Positions 40,149 through 51,939 of a stretch of DNA of 64,000 nucleotides are shown here, in pieces. The position numbers and the translations under genes were made by a program. The DNA lies in contig JAHFWL010001214.1 of NCBI GenBank assembly GCA_021292165.1, positions 1 through 64,000 of the forward strand. The letters run 5' to 3'. Under the pieces are notes generated by a model. It searched no databases, was not told the origin of the DNA, and saw only the letters and a list, made by a program, of their open reading frames with translations. The stretch's first letter is position 1, and every line of letters starts with the position of its first letter. This DNA comes from Shinisaurus crocodilurus. Taxonomy: Eukaryota > Chordata > Lepidosauria > Squamata > Shinisauridae.

Positions 40149-40265
40149 CAGTGTTCTCCAACCTTCGGGCCCCAGATGTTTTTGGCCTACAACTCCCAGC
40201 ATGCCCCAGCCAGCTGGGAGTTGTAGGCCAAAAACATCTGGGGACCCGAAGGTTGGAGAACACCG
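40149..40265. mobile_element. Palindromic hAT MITE, shortened
   Basis: CAGTGTTCTCCAACC left and GGTTGGAGAACACCG right. One inner ATGCCCCAGCC arm is lost. Both arms carry the same TTCGGG variant near the ends. Confidence 0.82.
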
Positions 40266-40497
40266 GTTGAGGGAGTGCAGGACGAGCTGTGTGGCCGCCA
40301 CAGCTCTGCCCCAGAGAAAGGGGGTCTCCCCTAGAGTTCACCTCCAGGAACTGCTTCCCGAGGCAGTTGCCTCACTCTGCTTCATGGAAGGGCTGGCCCT
40401 GGATGTGAACAAGGTGGTGGAGGTTAATTAATTCAGAGAGAGAGATGAAAAACTGGATATTCAAGATGATCAAAGGGAAGGGAGGCAGGTAATAACA

Positions 40498-40800
40498 TCA
40501 GGAGAGGCCCTGCTGGATCAGAACAAGGGTCCATCTGGGCCAGCATTCTGTTCACACAGTGGCCAACCAGCTGCCCACGGGGAAACCCACAAGCAGGACA
40601 GGAGGAGTGCAACACAGCACCCTCCCACTGGTGTTCCCCGGCAACTGGTGTACACAAGAGGCATACCGCCTCCGATACCGGAGTCGGCATACAGCCAATC
40701 AGGACTAGTAGCCATGGAAATCCTCCTCCTCCTCCCTCCATGCATTTGCCCAGTCCCCTTTTAAAGCCGTCCGAACTGGTGCGGCCATCATCACTGCTGA
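40498..40800 (-). mobile_element. L3/CR1-like LINE 3' UTR fragment
   Basis: On the minus strand: GGGGACTGGGCAAATGCATG, CATGGCTACTAGTCCTGATT, GTGTTGCACTCCTCCTGTCC and CCTGATGTTATTACC. It matches 26230-26535. Confidence 0.8.
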
Positions 40801-40849
40801 AACTTGTCACTTTCCCCCACAGTTTTCATTGACAACCGGGACCTCTTAC

Positions 40850-41690
40850 CCAATCGGGCGTGAATTGCTCTCTTTCTTTCCACCGCGGAAACAACCACAC
40901 CGGCTGTCGTGCCACTGGGGGGGCGGAGAGGACCCCCCCCCCCAGCCAGTGCTGTGGCAACGCCTGGGAGGGCCCCAACCCTTAGGATCCCACTACCGAG
41001 GCTGCCCATGGACGCTCAGCATCCCATTCATTGCAGGGTTTCTGGCCCCCACCTGCCCCCATTGCATCTCACCTACCTTTGCCCCCCTCCCCCGTCAAGC
41101 CGCGGAACCCCCGTCACAGGGCGCTGCAGAGAAACAGCGCGCGGCGGGGGAAATCGGAAAGACGGGGCGGGGGCGGGAGGCAGGAATGCCCAGCCGCAGC
41201 AGCAGCCGCGGAGGCGGCGGCGGCGGCGGGGAAGCGCAAGGCTCCCTGGGAACTGTATTTCGCAGGTGCCGCTCCTGCAAGCGTCGCGAGCCGGGCGCGG
41301 GACTACGACTCCCAGGCGGCTGCAGGGGCCCAGCCCGGGAGCGATCAGCTGGTGTTAAAGGGGACGTAACCCTGGAATTGCTGCTGGGCTTTAATCTTTC
41401 TTTCTTTCTTTTTTTTCTTTTTCTTTTAAAGCTCCACAGCGAGCCCGTCTCCAAAAGCAGCCCGAGGAGATTTCCGCAGTCCGGCGCTCCGCTGCGGCAG
41501 CCTCGGGCGCGATCGCTCTCTGCAGCAGCAGCAGCAGCCGCTGGAGATTAGCGGCGGGGTTTTCATTGCAGCGGTGGAGGCGCGGCGGAGGGGCGAAGGG
41601 GGCGTCCTTTGGCCAAGGCGTAAGAAAGAAGTGAGTGACCTTCCCCCCACGCCCCTTCCCCCTGCCCTTTTCCTTCTCTCCCCCCCCCCC
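40850..41690. promoter_or_regulatory. CpG island, candidate divergent KCTD21/USP35 promoter
   Basis: A CpG-dense block with CGGAGGCGGCGGCGGCGGCG and GCGCGATCGCTC, and no significant coding match. On the minus strand a strong donor (TTGG|GTAAGAG, exon edge 40850) could end a KCTD21 5' UTR exon. On the plus strand donors GC|GTAAGA (41620) and GAA|GTGAGT (41631) could end a USP35 5' UTR exon. Both genes have splice acceptors just before their coding starts (28394 and 57103). The island lies between them, and human KCTD21 and USP35 are likewise divergent. Exon edges are inference. Confidence 0.6.
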
Positions 41691-41999
41691 CCCCAATCCC
41701 ACCCCACCCCCGCCAATTGGCCAAGAACAAGAGAAGCTCAAGTGATAACCGGCGCGTCCGGTCCTACGCATGTTTACTTGCGAATCGGCCCCACAGTGAC
41801 ACAGACAGGCTTGGCCAGATTTAAACTGGACTGACTTCTGTCATCAACAGTGGTGGGGAAAAGCTGCCGGGGGATATTTTTGAACCCTTCCCCCACCCAC
41901 CCCACCCCGCGGTCCTCTCCCTTCTAGACGAATCGAAGGAGGCGAGGTCTGTCCTATGGCTATATCCTGGAGTGGAGCCTCCATATTCAGACGCAGTAT

Positions 42000-42960
42000 A
42001 CCCTCTGAATTGCAGGCGCTGGCTGATAGAGCAGAGGAGGGGGCGGTGGGTCTCCTGCCCCGCTTGTGGGCTTCCCAGAGGTATCTGGCTGGTGGTCACT
42101 GCCTAAAATAAAAGGCAGCAGCCGGGCTGTTACGTGGGCCTTTGGGCCGATTCCTTCTGGGCTCTTCCTGGCCTTTCTCCTAGCCAGAGCCAGCCCTACC
42201 GTTAAGCAGAGTGAGATGGAAGCCGGTTTTGGATGCCATGAAAGGGCAGCAAATTGTTGTTTTAATTTTTTTATTATTGTACTTTGATTGCCAGGGAAGG
42301 GGAGAGGAGCTTGTGGGATTTTTTTCTGCCTCAGGTGCCAAAATATCTTGTCTGACTTTGGGTACTATGCCTACTTTGTCTGTGGTCTGGGAGTGTTTTT
42401 TGGGGGGGAGGGGGGAGCTGGCACAATTTGCCACTCCACAATTTGCACATTTGCGTGAAATGTGCTCTGTACGTGCTCAGAGGTGCTCTTTTTCTCTAAA
42501 GGGTGACTTCACCTCTTTTAGGGCCGAGATCTTGGATTCGAAAGTGATTTCGGAGCTGGGAGTACTTTATTTAACATCTGTTTTATTTCTGCTGTTTATT
42601 CCCTGTGTCTGCGGTGGTACCATCGATCTGTACACCAAGTAACCGTATTGCAAGGATTTGGCAAGAGAAGTAGTCCTGCTGAAAGGGAGTGGCAAATGTG
42701 GAAAGATTGAGGATTCACTCCCACCCCCATGACAACAAAGCTTTGGCGAAACAAAAGTCAGTGTCAGACATATTGATAATACGGATAGTGAAGAGAGACT
42801 GATTTTTTATTCTGTCTTTCTCTTCCCCTCCATTGGGATCACTGTGCACTTCTTCAACAAAAACTGCATTAGCAGCTAAGCCCCTTTAGGTAGAAGTGGC
42901 AGCCTTCACCTTAAGGCTATCAGAGAAGCACAGTTGTGCGGCAAAAAAATAAAGACATTC
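42000..42960. other. Stretch without recognised features
   Basis: Part of the presumed USP35 first intron. A plus-strand frame at 42211-42642 has hydrophobic segments but no family resemblance and no splice context, and is not called. Confidence 0.4.
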
Positions 42961-43466
42961 CCCCCCCCATTATTATTTTTATTTATTTATTACATTTCTA
43001 TACCGCCCAACAGCCGAAGCTCTCTGGGCAGTTCACAACAGTTAAAATCATAAAATACAATGTGATAAAAACATAACAGTTTAAAACTACAGTATAAAAC
43101 CAAAGTGAGAAATAAAAACCAAAATAAAAACTAGCAGCGGTGCAGAGACTGAAAATACAGGAACACATTTTAAAAACAACAGAAACTGAAAGACGAAGTC
43201 ATTAAAAGCTCCGGTGAGCCTAGTTAAAGTGCTTGCCCGTGGAGGAGGCAGCCCACTGCCTCTCTGCGTGATTGACTGTTCTGGCCCAGACTCCTTTCAG
43301 TCAGCAGGTGTGTGTGTGTGTGTGTGTGTGACTGCTGTACAGTGCGACTGGATCCTTCACTCACTCCAGAGGCAGTGCAACTACCTGCTCTCAGAAGAGG
43401 CCTGTCAATCACCCCACTCTCTTTGCATTCCTTGGGTTTTCCCATGTGTCTCCGATTAAAAGCAGG

Positions 43467-43694
43467 GGTGTCGAACCTCTTTCAGCCCAAGGGCCAAATT
43501 CAATTTTCCAGTATCAGAGGCAGTCTGCCTAAGTACTCCAGTTGCTGGGGAACATGGGTGGAAAGGTGCTGTTGCACTCATGTCCTACTTGTGGGATCCT
43601 GTGGGCAGCTGGCTGGCCACTCGGACCCATGGTCTGATCCAGCATGGCTCTTCTTATGTTCTTATGTTCAATTTTGGAGAAGCTCAGGGTGCTG

Positions 43695-43734
<40 letters not shown>

Positions 43735-43790
43735 ATCCAGTGGTGGGCAGGGCCAAAGGCAAAGGGGGTGTGCCCAAAATATAACCAAGG
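43467..43790 (+). mobile_element. hAT-type repeat interrupted by an L3-like LINE fragment
   Basis: AGGGGTGTCGAACCTCTTTC starts the hAT family of 25885-26216. After CAATTTT an L3-like 3' UTR (about 43515-43675, ending TTCTTATGTTCTTATGTT) is inserted. The hAT repeat resumes with CAATTTTGGAGAAGCTC. The repeated CAATTTT suggests a LINE target duplication. A (CT)n run lies at 43699-43730. Confidence 0.7.
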
Positions 43791-43794
43791 GTCC

Positions 43795-44960
43795 ATCTAG
43801 TCCAGCATTTCGTTCACACAGTGGCCAGCCAGCTGCCCGCAGGATCCCACAAGCAGGCCATGAGTGCAACGGCACGCTCCCGCCCATGTTCCCCAGTAAC
43901 TGGAGTACATAGGCATACTGCTTCTGATACTGGAAGCAGCAGTACTAGGAGCCACCGATGGCCTTCTCCATGAATGTATCCAATCCCCCGTTAAAGCCCT
44001 CCAAATTGGTGGCCATCATCACATCCTGTGGAAGTGAATTCCATAGTTTAACTCTGCGCTGTGTGAAGAAGGACTTCCTTTGATCTGTCCTGAATCTCCC
44101 ACCAATCAGCTTCATGGAATGACCCCTTTGGGTTCTTGTATTATGAGAGAGGGAGAAAAAGTCTCCCAGTCCACTTCCTCCACACCATGCATAATTCTGT
44201 ACACCTCTATCATGTCTCCCCTTACTCGCCTTTTTTCTAAGCTAAACATTCCCAGCTGCTGTAACCTTTCCTCATAAGGGAGTTGCTCCAGCCCATGGAT
44301 CATTTTAGTTGCCCTTTTCTGCACTTTTTCCATTTCTACAATGTCCTTTTTTTAGGTGCGGTGGTAATAATAACCATCCCCCGTTGCTGGTCTGCAGCAA
44401 CCATTATCCCATAGCAGCCATGAATAAAAATAATTTAAAGTGGTGTCTACCTTTGCCCCAGGATCGTGACCTTCACCACATCATATGGCAGCAAATTCCA
44501 TAAATGAATTTAACCTGATCTTTTATTTATTTTATTTTATTATATTTGTTAATCGCCCATAATTATTTTCAATTCCTTTCCTAATTGTGCCTAACACGGA
44601 GTTTGCCTTTTTCACAGCAGCTGCACACTGGGTCGACATTTTCATCGATCTGTCCACCACAACCCCAAGATCCCTTTCTTGGTCAGTCCCCACTAGCTCA
44701 GATCCCATCAGAATTTATACTTGAAGTTGGGATTTTTCACCCCAACATGCATTACTTTACACTTGCTTTCACTGAACCGCGTTTGACATTTTGATGCCCA
44801 GTCTCCCAGTTTGTCGAGATCCTTTTGGATCCCCCCACACAATCCCTTTTTGTTTTCACCACCCGAAATAGTTTGGTGTCAGCAGCAAACTTGGCCGCTT
44901 CACTGCTCACCCGATTCCAGATCGTTTATGAATAAGTTATGAATAAAGGTATTACCTGAC
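43795..44960 (-). mobile_element. L3/CR1-like LINE, about 1.1 kb of ORF2 and 3' UTR
   Basis: The minus strand encodes, in decayed form, KCKVMHVGVKNPNFKY-like text (44700-44790), then [40 protein letters not shown] and [20 protein letters not shown] (44112-44333), and the 3' UTR to 43795. A non-homologous segment at about 44350-44545 breaks the ORF. Compare the shorter copy at 9640-10140. Confidence 0.8.
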
Positions 44961-45636
44961 CATGGATTTTGGAATTTTTCTTACAGACCAACATGGCTTA
45001 TTTTGTTTTAGAACCAACGCCATTTGTCTGCCACACCCTCCCAGTTGCTGTCACTGGAAACTGCGGCCGTGCCACAGCGATTGTGCAGGGAAACAAGGCG
45101 TGTACTACTTCCCCTGCACCCCGTGCCTTGTTCCCCAGCTGAATGACTGTTTCTGCACAGAAATGGGGCAGGTGGGGACCTGTTTCTTTGCAGGGTGAGG
45201 CTCCCCACCCAACCCGAAACAGGTGTTTGGTGGGCTTTCAGGAGCCTGATTCTTCTGGGAAACAAGGCACACATGCCTTGTTTCACAGCAAAATTGCTTG
45301 GATTCTGGCGGTGCGGCCACTTGCAGCCCAAGGATGCAACTGTCAGCGAGGGTTCTCGTGTGGGAGGGGCAGAGTGTGGCTCCCCCCAACCTGCCCACCC
45401 CTGTTTTAGATTTGATTTTACTGCTGATGGTTTCTAACTGGTATTCTCGATTCTACTGGCTGTATTTTGGCTGCTCTTGTACGAATTTCTATACCATGAT
45501 ATGTACTGTAACTCTAGTCTCCAGGGTCTGTAGTGGAGGACCACACCCCAGAGCTGTAAAGATAAGGTCCCTTAACTGGAGGCAATGAGGACCAGAGGCG
45601 GCATTACGGGTGTCCTTCAGAGACAGGGTCCTTCAA

Positions 45637-45727
45637 ACCCCTCCTCTAGTTTCCTGCACTGAGCAGGGGGTTGGACTCGATAGCCTTGTAGGCTCCTTCC
45701 AACTCTATGATCTATGAAATCTATGAA
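45637..45727 (+). mobile_element. 5S-headed SINE, truncated copy 5 (tail only)
   Basis: Starts at CCCTCCTCTAGTTTCCTGCA and runs to CTCTATGATCTATGAAATC. The 5S-like head is missing. Confidence 0.8.
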
Positions 45728-45749
45728 GACACACAGAGAGACTTTAGAG

Positions 45750-45884
45750 CAGTGTTCTCCAACCTTGGGTCCCCAGATGTTTTTGGCCTACAACTCCCAG
45801 CATGCCCCAGCCAGCGTAGCTGGCTGGGGCATGCTGGGAGTTGTAGGCCAAAAACATCTGGGGACCCAAGGTTGGAGAACACTG
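45750..45884. mobile_element. Palindromic hAT MITE, intact copy
   Basis: 135 bp, ends CAGTGTTCTCCAACCTTGGG and CCCAAGGTTGGAGAACACTG, perfect duplication CTTTAGAG (45742-45749, 45885-45892). It is inserted in element Y at the same position as the MITE in Y copy 2. Confidence 0.95.
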
Positions 45885-46087
45885 CTTTAGAGTATATGTA
45901 AATTAGCATAGGCAGATCTGTGCTTTTGTTTGTTTGTTTGTTTGCCCTGTGGGCCTGAGCCCCAGGCCATTTCAGTACCTAGCACTGCCCATGATGAGAA
46001 CATATAGAGCAGGGCTGGGCCACCTGTAGGCCAAAACATCTGGAGAGCCAGAAATTGCCCACCCCTGTAATAGAGGTCACCATAACG

Positions 46088-46437
46088 CAGTGCTTCTCAA
46101 ATAGTGGGGCGGGCCCCCCAGGGGGGGTGCGAGGCTCCGTAAAGGGGGGCTCATTTGACCTCAGTTAAAAGTTTTTTTTAATATTGTGTTCCTTTCAATC
46201 CTGTGCTCCTTTAAATCTTTTCTGCTACAGTTAATAAAGCTATTCTTTGTTGTAAATTGATCCACATTTCTTTCTTTTTTTATTCTCTTATATGTTAATA
46301 AGGATACAGTGTTATGCAGAGGTGTACTTATAACTATTTTATAGACAAATGATACTATTTACAGTCGCGTGGGGGGCGCGAAATGTTTTCTTCTTCTTCC
46401 TAGGGGGGGCATGACAGAAAATAATTGAGAAGCACTG
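46088..46437. mobile_element. hAT-type non-autonomous element (CAGTGCTTCTCAA ends)
   Basis: 350 bp, ends CAGTGCTTCTCAAATAGTGG and AATAATTGAGAAGCACTG, perfect 8-bp duplication CCATAACG (46080-46087, 46438-46445) with a central TA. Subterminal GGGCCCCCCAGGGGGGG palindrome. AT-rich interior without a convincing ORF. Confidence 0.93.
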
Positions 46438-46508
46438 CCATAACGAGTGGTGTGAGCATATGAAGCTGCCTTATGCCAAACTGGATATCGGTCCATCCAT
46501 CCCAAATA

Positions 46509-46645
46509 TATTGTCTTGCTCCAACCTTCCTCAACCTGGTGCCCTGCAGATGTTTTGGACCACAAGCATTCCTGCTATCTGGGTCTGATGGGAGTTGTAG
46601 TCCAAAACGTCTGGAGGGCACGAGGTTGGAGGAAGCTGGTCTAGA
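46509..46645. repeat. Foldback repeat (CAACCTGGTGCCC type)
   Basis: Arms CCTCAACCTGGTGCCCTGCA and GGAGGGCACGAGGTTGGAGG around a GATGGGAGTTGTAGTCC palindrome. Related copies are near 48973-49100 and 55203-55345. Confidence 0.7.
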
Positions 46646-46793
46646 TGCTTACAGACAGATCTGCCTACCGTGACCCACAGCAGTTATCTTAAGGTTTCGG
46701 ACAGAGGTTTTTCTTGGATCTGCTGCCTGAGATCTCTCAAACAAAACTGGTCGTGCCAACGGTGTGCTCTACTTACTGCTGAGTTGTATAGAG

Positions 46794-46930
46794 CAGGGCT
46801 CTCCAACCTTGGGTCCCCAGATGTTGCTGGCCTACCGCTCCCAGCATGCCCCAGCCAGCATGGCTAATGGCAAGGGATTCTGGGAGCTGTAGTCCAGCAA
46901 CATCTGGGGACCCAAGGTTGGAGAGCCCTG
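46794..46930. mobile_element. Palindromic hAT MITE (CTCTCCAACC type)
   Basis: 137 bp, ends CAGGGCTCTCCAACCTTGGG and CCCAAGGTTGGAGAGCCCTG. Duplications GTATAGAG and GTATGGAG (7/8). Confidence 0.9.
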
Positions 46931-47949
46931 GTATGGAGGATGGATAGAGACAACTGATTCTCTTTTTCAAAAATCAGTGGCGGTGAGTGTCTTGAAATGA
47001 AATTGGCTGGCAATAAGTTCAGGACAATCGAAAGGAAGTTACTCCTCGACACGACACAACTTCTTGGATTTGTGGGCACAGATATTGTTCTGCCCATGAT
47101 TGTGGATGGCTTATTAAACCAGTTAGGCAAATTCAAGAAGGGAAAGCCTCTCCATGGCTATCATCAGGCATGGTAACGAAAAATTGCATTTCTGTGTTCA
47201 GAGGCGGCAGTACCCCTCCCAGTGTTGGATACCAGAGGCAAATGGGGGCTAACCACCTCCAACATGCCTTGTTTGCAATTTTCTCAGGGGCATTTGGCTA
47301 CCCCGCTGCCTGAGACAAAAAAAACCTGGGTGCGGTAGGACTTTGGTTTGACCCAGCATGACAGGTTTTTTTTTAATATACTCCTGAGATCTAAAACTGG
47401 ACTTCATGCAGGCTAAATATACAATTCTGTTATTATGGTATTTTACGATATACTTCCACTTTGCTAGAAGAAGGGCCACAAAGTTATTACTTGAAATCCT
47501 TTTCTTTCAACCTGTGCAAAATGTTTCATCTTCTCTCCTTTTCCTTTCTTATGTTTGTGGGATCCGCAGGCAGAAATCATAAGGCATTTCTTCCAAGTTT
47601 GTATGGGGAAACAAAGGCTGATTCAGAGCTGGGCAAAACAAATTGATGCTTGAGAAGGGGCACTGAGATCAAAGTCACGATCCTACACACATTTGCTTGG
47701 AAGAAAGCCCCATTGAACACCATGAGGCTTACTTATGAATAATCATGCATAGGATTGGGCTGTAACTTTGGTGATTTTCAGTTTTGATTCAAATCAATGC
47801 CTTTCTCGGATGCAAAAGAAAAATTAGTCTGGCATGAATGCTCTGTCTCAACTGACGTTAATTTTCCAGGAACGCCGCCTTGTCTCAAATGTTGCAAGTA
47901 TCTGCATTTTTCAAAATCATATTAATTCTTGAAAGGCTGCTATCTTTTA

Positions 47950-48201
47950 CAGTAATACCTTGGATTGCAAGTAACTTGGTTTGAGAGCGTTTTGCAAGAC
48001 AAGCAAATTTTTAAATATTTATTAAAAAATTTTTGACTTGATATACAAGCCACGTCTTGCAATACAAGTACTGTGGTATGGCTTAAATTAAAAATCTCTG
48101 TACAAATTTTTTTGGGGAGGATTTTGTTTTGATAATAAGAGTGTTTTGGATTACAAGCACGTTTCCGGAACGAATTATGCTCTCAATCCAAGGCATGACT
48201 G
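47950..48201 (+). mobile_element. Tc1/mariner (Tigger-like) MITE, copy 3
   Basis: 252 bp, ends CAGTAATACCTTGGATTG and ATCCAAGGCATGACTG, TA on both flanks. Same orientation as copy 1. Confidence 0.88.
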
Positions 48202-48609
48202 TATTTGAATCTGTACTATTTATTTTATCATTTATTTGTTACATTTATATATCCTGCCTTTTCCTCCAAGGAGCCCAAGGCGGCGCACCTGAACTTCCCC
48301 CTCTCCATAACACGCAACACAGACTGACCCTTCTAGACGTGCTAATGAGTTTGCGTATTTGCAGCCTCATGACACCGTGGAGTCAGGATGTTCCTAGTTA
48401 TCAATCCAGTATCCCTGCCTGGAATTTACTGGGGAGCTGCGGGTGCTGCTCAGCAATGTGGAGGATTGATCCTGGGTTGTCCGGCTATCCTGATGATGAG
48501 GCAGGAACACAGTGATGTCATATTTTGGCTGACATAGGAGAGGTTGTTTGGAAAAGGCATGTAGGACAGAGAGGTCAGGGAACAATTTCTCATGGCTTCC
48601 TCTTCCTCT

Positions 48610-48832
48610 TCTTCATTACATTTATATACTGCCTTTTTTCCTCTTGCAAGGAACCCAGGGCAGCTTACATAGTCCTCCTCTTCCTCTTCCTCTTATCCTC
48701 ACAACAACCCTGTGAGGTAGGTGAGGCTGAGAGTCAGTGACTGGCCCAAAGTCACCCAGTGAGCTTCATGGCCGAGTGGGGACTAGAACCCGGATCTCCC
48801 AACTCCCAGTCCAACACTCTCACCACTACAGG
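48610..48832 (-). mobile_element. CORE-SINE-like (MIR-like) SINE with L2 tail
   Basis: The minus strand reads GTAGTGGTGAGAGTGTTGGA, box B-like GGGTTCTAGTCCCCACT, then GGGCCAGTCACTGACTCTCA and TATAAATGTAATG. Full-length copy. Confidence 0.85.
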
Positions 48833-49960
48833 CCTTCAGGAAGATGAACTGAAGCCGAGGAGACCCTTCATCCAACCCCCCCATACAGAAAATTGAATAT
48901 GTAAGCAAGAAAACATTGTAAGGATATTTTGATAGTATTGGATTATTTCTTAAAAGAACAGTCTACTTCAGCTCTGTGTTGGACTACAGCTCCCATCATG
49001 CCCAGCCAGAATGGCCATGGGCTATGCTGGCTGGGTATGTTGGGTTTTGTAGTCCAACACATCTGGAGGGCACCAGGAAGGGGAAGGCTGAGCAACTCCC
49101 CTACCAGTTGCTGGGGAACATGGGTGGGGGGGTGAGCACTGCACGCTGCAACTTTTTTTTTTTTTGGCCGGTCCCATTTGTAATATAAGACAATGATGTA
49201 GTTTATGACATAAGTATTACCATCTGCTAACATCTGCAGATCACACTGCTGTTAAAGGGGCAGGGAACAGGGCCCAGTGAAAAAATGGGCACCTCCAGTT
49301 TCTGCCCTGATCCTGTTGTTGCCCCCCAGGCACCCCCGCTCGGTGGCAGGTGTGCTACGTGGCACTCCCAGGAGTGGAGCGGACAAGACCAGGACAGGAT
49401 GGGGGAGGGAGGAGAAACCGTCCCTGCCTTGTCTCCTAACACTGTGGGGAATGTTAGGATGCAGTGGAGACTTCTGGCTTGCAGCCTGGCAGCCCTAAAA
49501 GTACGCACACGGTAATCCTAGTTTCTGGATGCTTGTTCACACCGGCAAAAGAATGATTTGGTATTTTGTACACAGTGTAACTGCATTCGTCCTGACCTGT
49601 TCTAGGGCAGTCCTAGTGTTTTAGCAGCTTCCTCTTTTTCTTGCTTTTGTTGTTGTTGTTGTTAATTAATGAAAGTGCTTCCCCATTTCCGTTTGGTCTA
49701 ATTTAATTGCAAAGAACCACCGCATCATCCCCAGCCCTGGCAAAAACTTGGCAGGGACAGACGGCCGACGCTGCACGGCGCTGCAGATCCGTCCTCCTCT
49801 GTCAGTCTGAGTGGGCGGGACATGATCAGCAGGAAGCTCAGACTTTCGTGTGGCGGGGCCCACCGCTTTTGTGTGCCCTGACTACCCCTTTTAAAATGTT
49901 TCCCCAGTGCTCCGATCAGCCCCGCAGCGTTGGGTCTGGGAGCCACCATTTAAACTTAGA

Positions 49961-50128
49961 TTTCATAGATCACAGAGTTGGAAGGGGCCTACAAGGCTAT
50001 CGAGCCCAACCCCCTGCTCAATGCAGGAAACTAGAGGAGGGGTCTCCCATCCAAGTAATAACCAGGCTTGACCCTGCTTAGCTTTCCACACTCAGACAAG
50101 CTGAGCCAGCGTAAGCCACAGGCCTGTA
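49961..50128 (-). mobile_element. 5S-headed SINE with CR1-like tail, copy 6
   Basis: Minus strand: CAGGCCTGTGGCTTACGCTG, GAAAGCTAAGCAGGGTCAAG, GGTTATTACTTGGATGGGAG, then the CR1-like tail to ATCTATGAAAT. Complete copy. Confidence 0.88.
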
Positions 50129-51085
50129 TGCAAAATTACCGCCCGAACAGGGGCTGCATTGGCCCAAGGCATTGTGGGTAATGGAACTGGCTGCGCCCAG
50201 CGCTAACAAGAGCAACACTGCTGCCTGCCACTGTCCCCACCAGGGCTCAGCCACTGGGGGAGCACCAGAGGGCATTTTTGCTTGAGGTCTTCCCCAAACC
50301 TGGAACCAGCCCCACCCTGCATCCCGGTACTGAATTCCTGCATCCTGGCTGAGTTGGAATCCGCCCTTGACTCTGTATCTGTGTGTGCTATTGGATGGAG
50401 GAAACATGACATCGATTTGGAAGAGATGGGGGTTGTGGGGTATGCCAGTCAGGGTGCTGCAGGACCAGAGGCGGTGTTAAGGAATGGCCCACTAGGACTG
50501 GAGCCCTGAATCTTTCATTTGGAGCCCTGAATCTCTGGGAGGCCCTCTGCCCCACCGCCCTGCTGTCCATGGGCACTTACTGAAAGAAAGGTACAGGGGC
50601 CCTGAGGATCTCTGTTGCATCTGATCCCCCTGGATTAACTACCTTTTTGTACAGATGTGCTTCACCTCCTGCTGCCCCCCCCCCCTGAATCTTTCTGCAT
50701 GAGGTTTCTTTTCTGAAAACAAATGCCCTCCTCTCCCCTGTCCATACATCCCTTTTTACAAATAGGGGTGGGGTCATTCCATGTAAAATCAACCAATGAA
50801 TTTACCTGACCGTCACCGATTTTGAAAAAAACTTGGTGAACTTGTTGGGTCTGCTGAGAAAATAAGCTGCTCCAAAAATTAGACTTCTGGGACAAAAACT
50901 TTTGGAGATATGGCAATAAAAAATATGAAGAAAAATGTTAATTTTTGTGTGTCGGACATCATTAAAATTACAGTAATTCCAGTTCTACAGAACCTAGAAA
51001 GTTAAGCATGGTGTTGATGGAAAGCCTTTGAAATGCTCTTTCATTTGATATGTAACATAAGTGGTTTCTTGGAATAAATATATAT

Positions 51086-51820
51086 TCAAGGTCAAATAGT
51101 AAAATGTGACCTTGAATTCTGCAAAAACTAATTTTTTTTCTCCATGATTTTTGTTTTAGCATTTCATCTGCTTAATACATGTACCAATTTTCAAAATGGG
51201 GTTCTTAAGAGAAAACGAGTTATATCTTTTGGGGCGCTCAGTGTGTATGTGTCATAGTTCATATGAATTGCTATCTCACTGTACGTATCTTAAGAAAATA
51301 TGCATTATCACTTAGGTTTTGAATAAAACATTGTGCTCAAGTACAAGCTACCCTGTCATAATTGTGCAGTTCTAAATTAGGTATTTAGAACTGCATAATT
51401 GTGCAGTTCTAAATTAGGTATTCTTCACAATAGCATACTTCTGACATTTTGTGTAGAATAATGATACTTCCTCTGGGTGGTCATTCTGGTATGAAATCAA
51501 TCAAAGAATATTTCCAACTGAAAGCAAATTGCTTAAGATTTGGTGAACTTGTCCTGCTTATTAAAAAATAAGTTGCAGGGCCTATTGTTTTCAGAAGAAT
51601 GAGGTTTAAAATATGTACTTTAAAAAAGGTACTCACCAGTATGCTTGGGGAAAACATGTTCATTTTATTTTTTTCAAATAAATATACAGAAGTTTGACCT
51701 TGAATAATGACAAAAAACTCCTTTTGTTTTAAATAACGTTTAACATCCCTGGAAACATGTACTTGATTTCAAAATGGGACTCTTACTAACATAGTTATTT
51801 TGATTTACGGTACTTAGATG
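51086..51820. repeat. Subterminal repeats inside the 4.2-kb transposon
   Basis: Two direct blocks share GACCTTGAATT/GACCTTGAATA, then ACATGTACCAATTTTCAAAA / ACATGTACTTGATTTCAAAA and TGGGGTTCTTA / TGGGACTCTTA (about 51105-51215 and 51693-51790). A third block is inverted at about 54150-54280. They may be transposase-binding or structural repeats. A 25-bp local direct repeat is at 51361-51422. Confidence 0.65.
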
Positions 51821-51939
51821 TAGGTTTGAAAAACCATTATTGTGCATAGATGAGATTTTCCATTTTACTTTTATATATGCTGATCAGATTTTATGCAGTT
51901 CAAATATTACTTGCTAACATTTTGTTAACTTAACAAGTC

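Larger units (their letters stand above)
45593..45993 (+). mobile_element. hAT-type element Y, copy 1, carrying two insertions
   Basis: Left end CAGAGGCGGCATTACGGG, right end TACCTAGCACTGCCCATG. Duplications ATGAGGAC (45585-45592) and ATGAGAAC (45994-46001) match 7/8. It contains a truncated 5S-headed SINE and a palindromic hAT MITE. The middle of the element is deleted relative to copies 2 and 3. Confidence 0.75.

Noticed and set aside
40829..41771. Long frames on both strands in the 41-kb CpG island (up to 240 codons)
   Set aside because: Rich in Arg/Ala/Gly/Pro, present in all frames and without family resemblance. GC-rich promoter sequence explains them.
42211..42642. 143-codon plus-strand frame with hydrophobic segments
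   Set aside because: No homology recognised, no splice or promoter context, and probable intronic position.
49227..50509. Several 70-125-codon frames on both strands
   Set aside because: They overlap each other and SINE copy 6, with no conserved motif; treated as chance frames in moderately GC-rich DNA.
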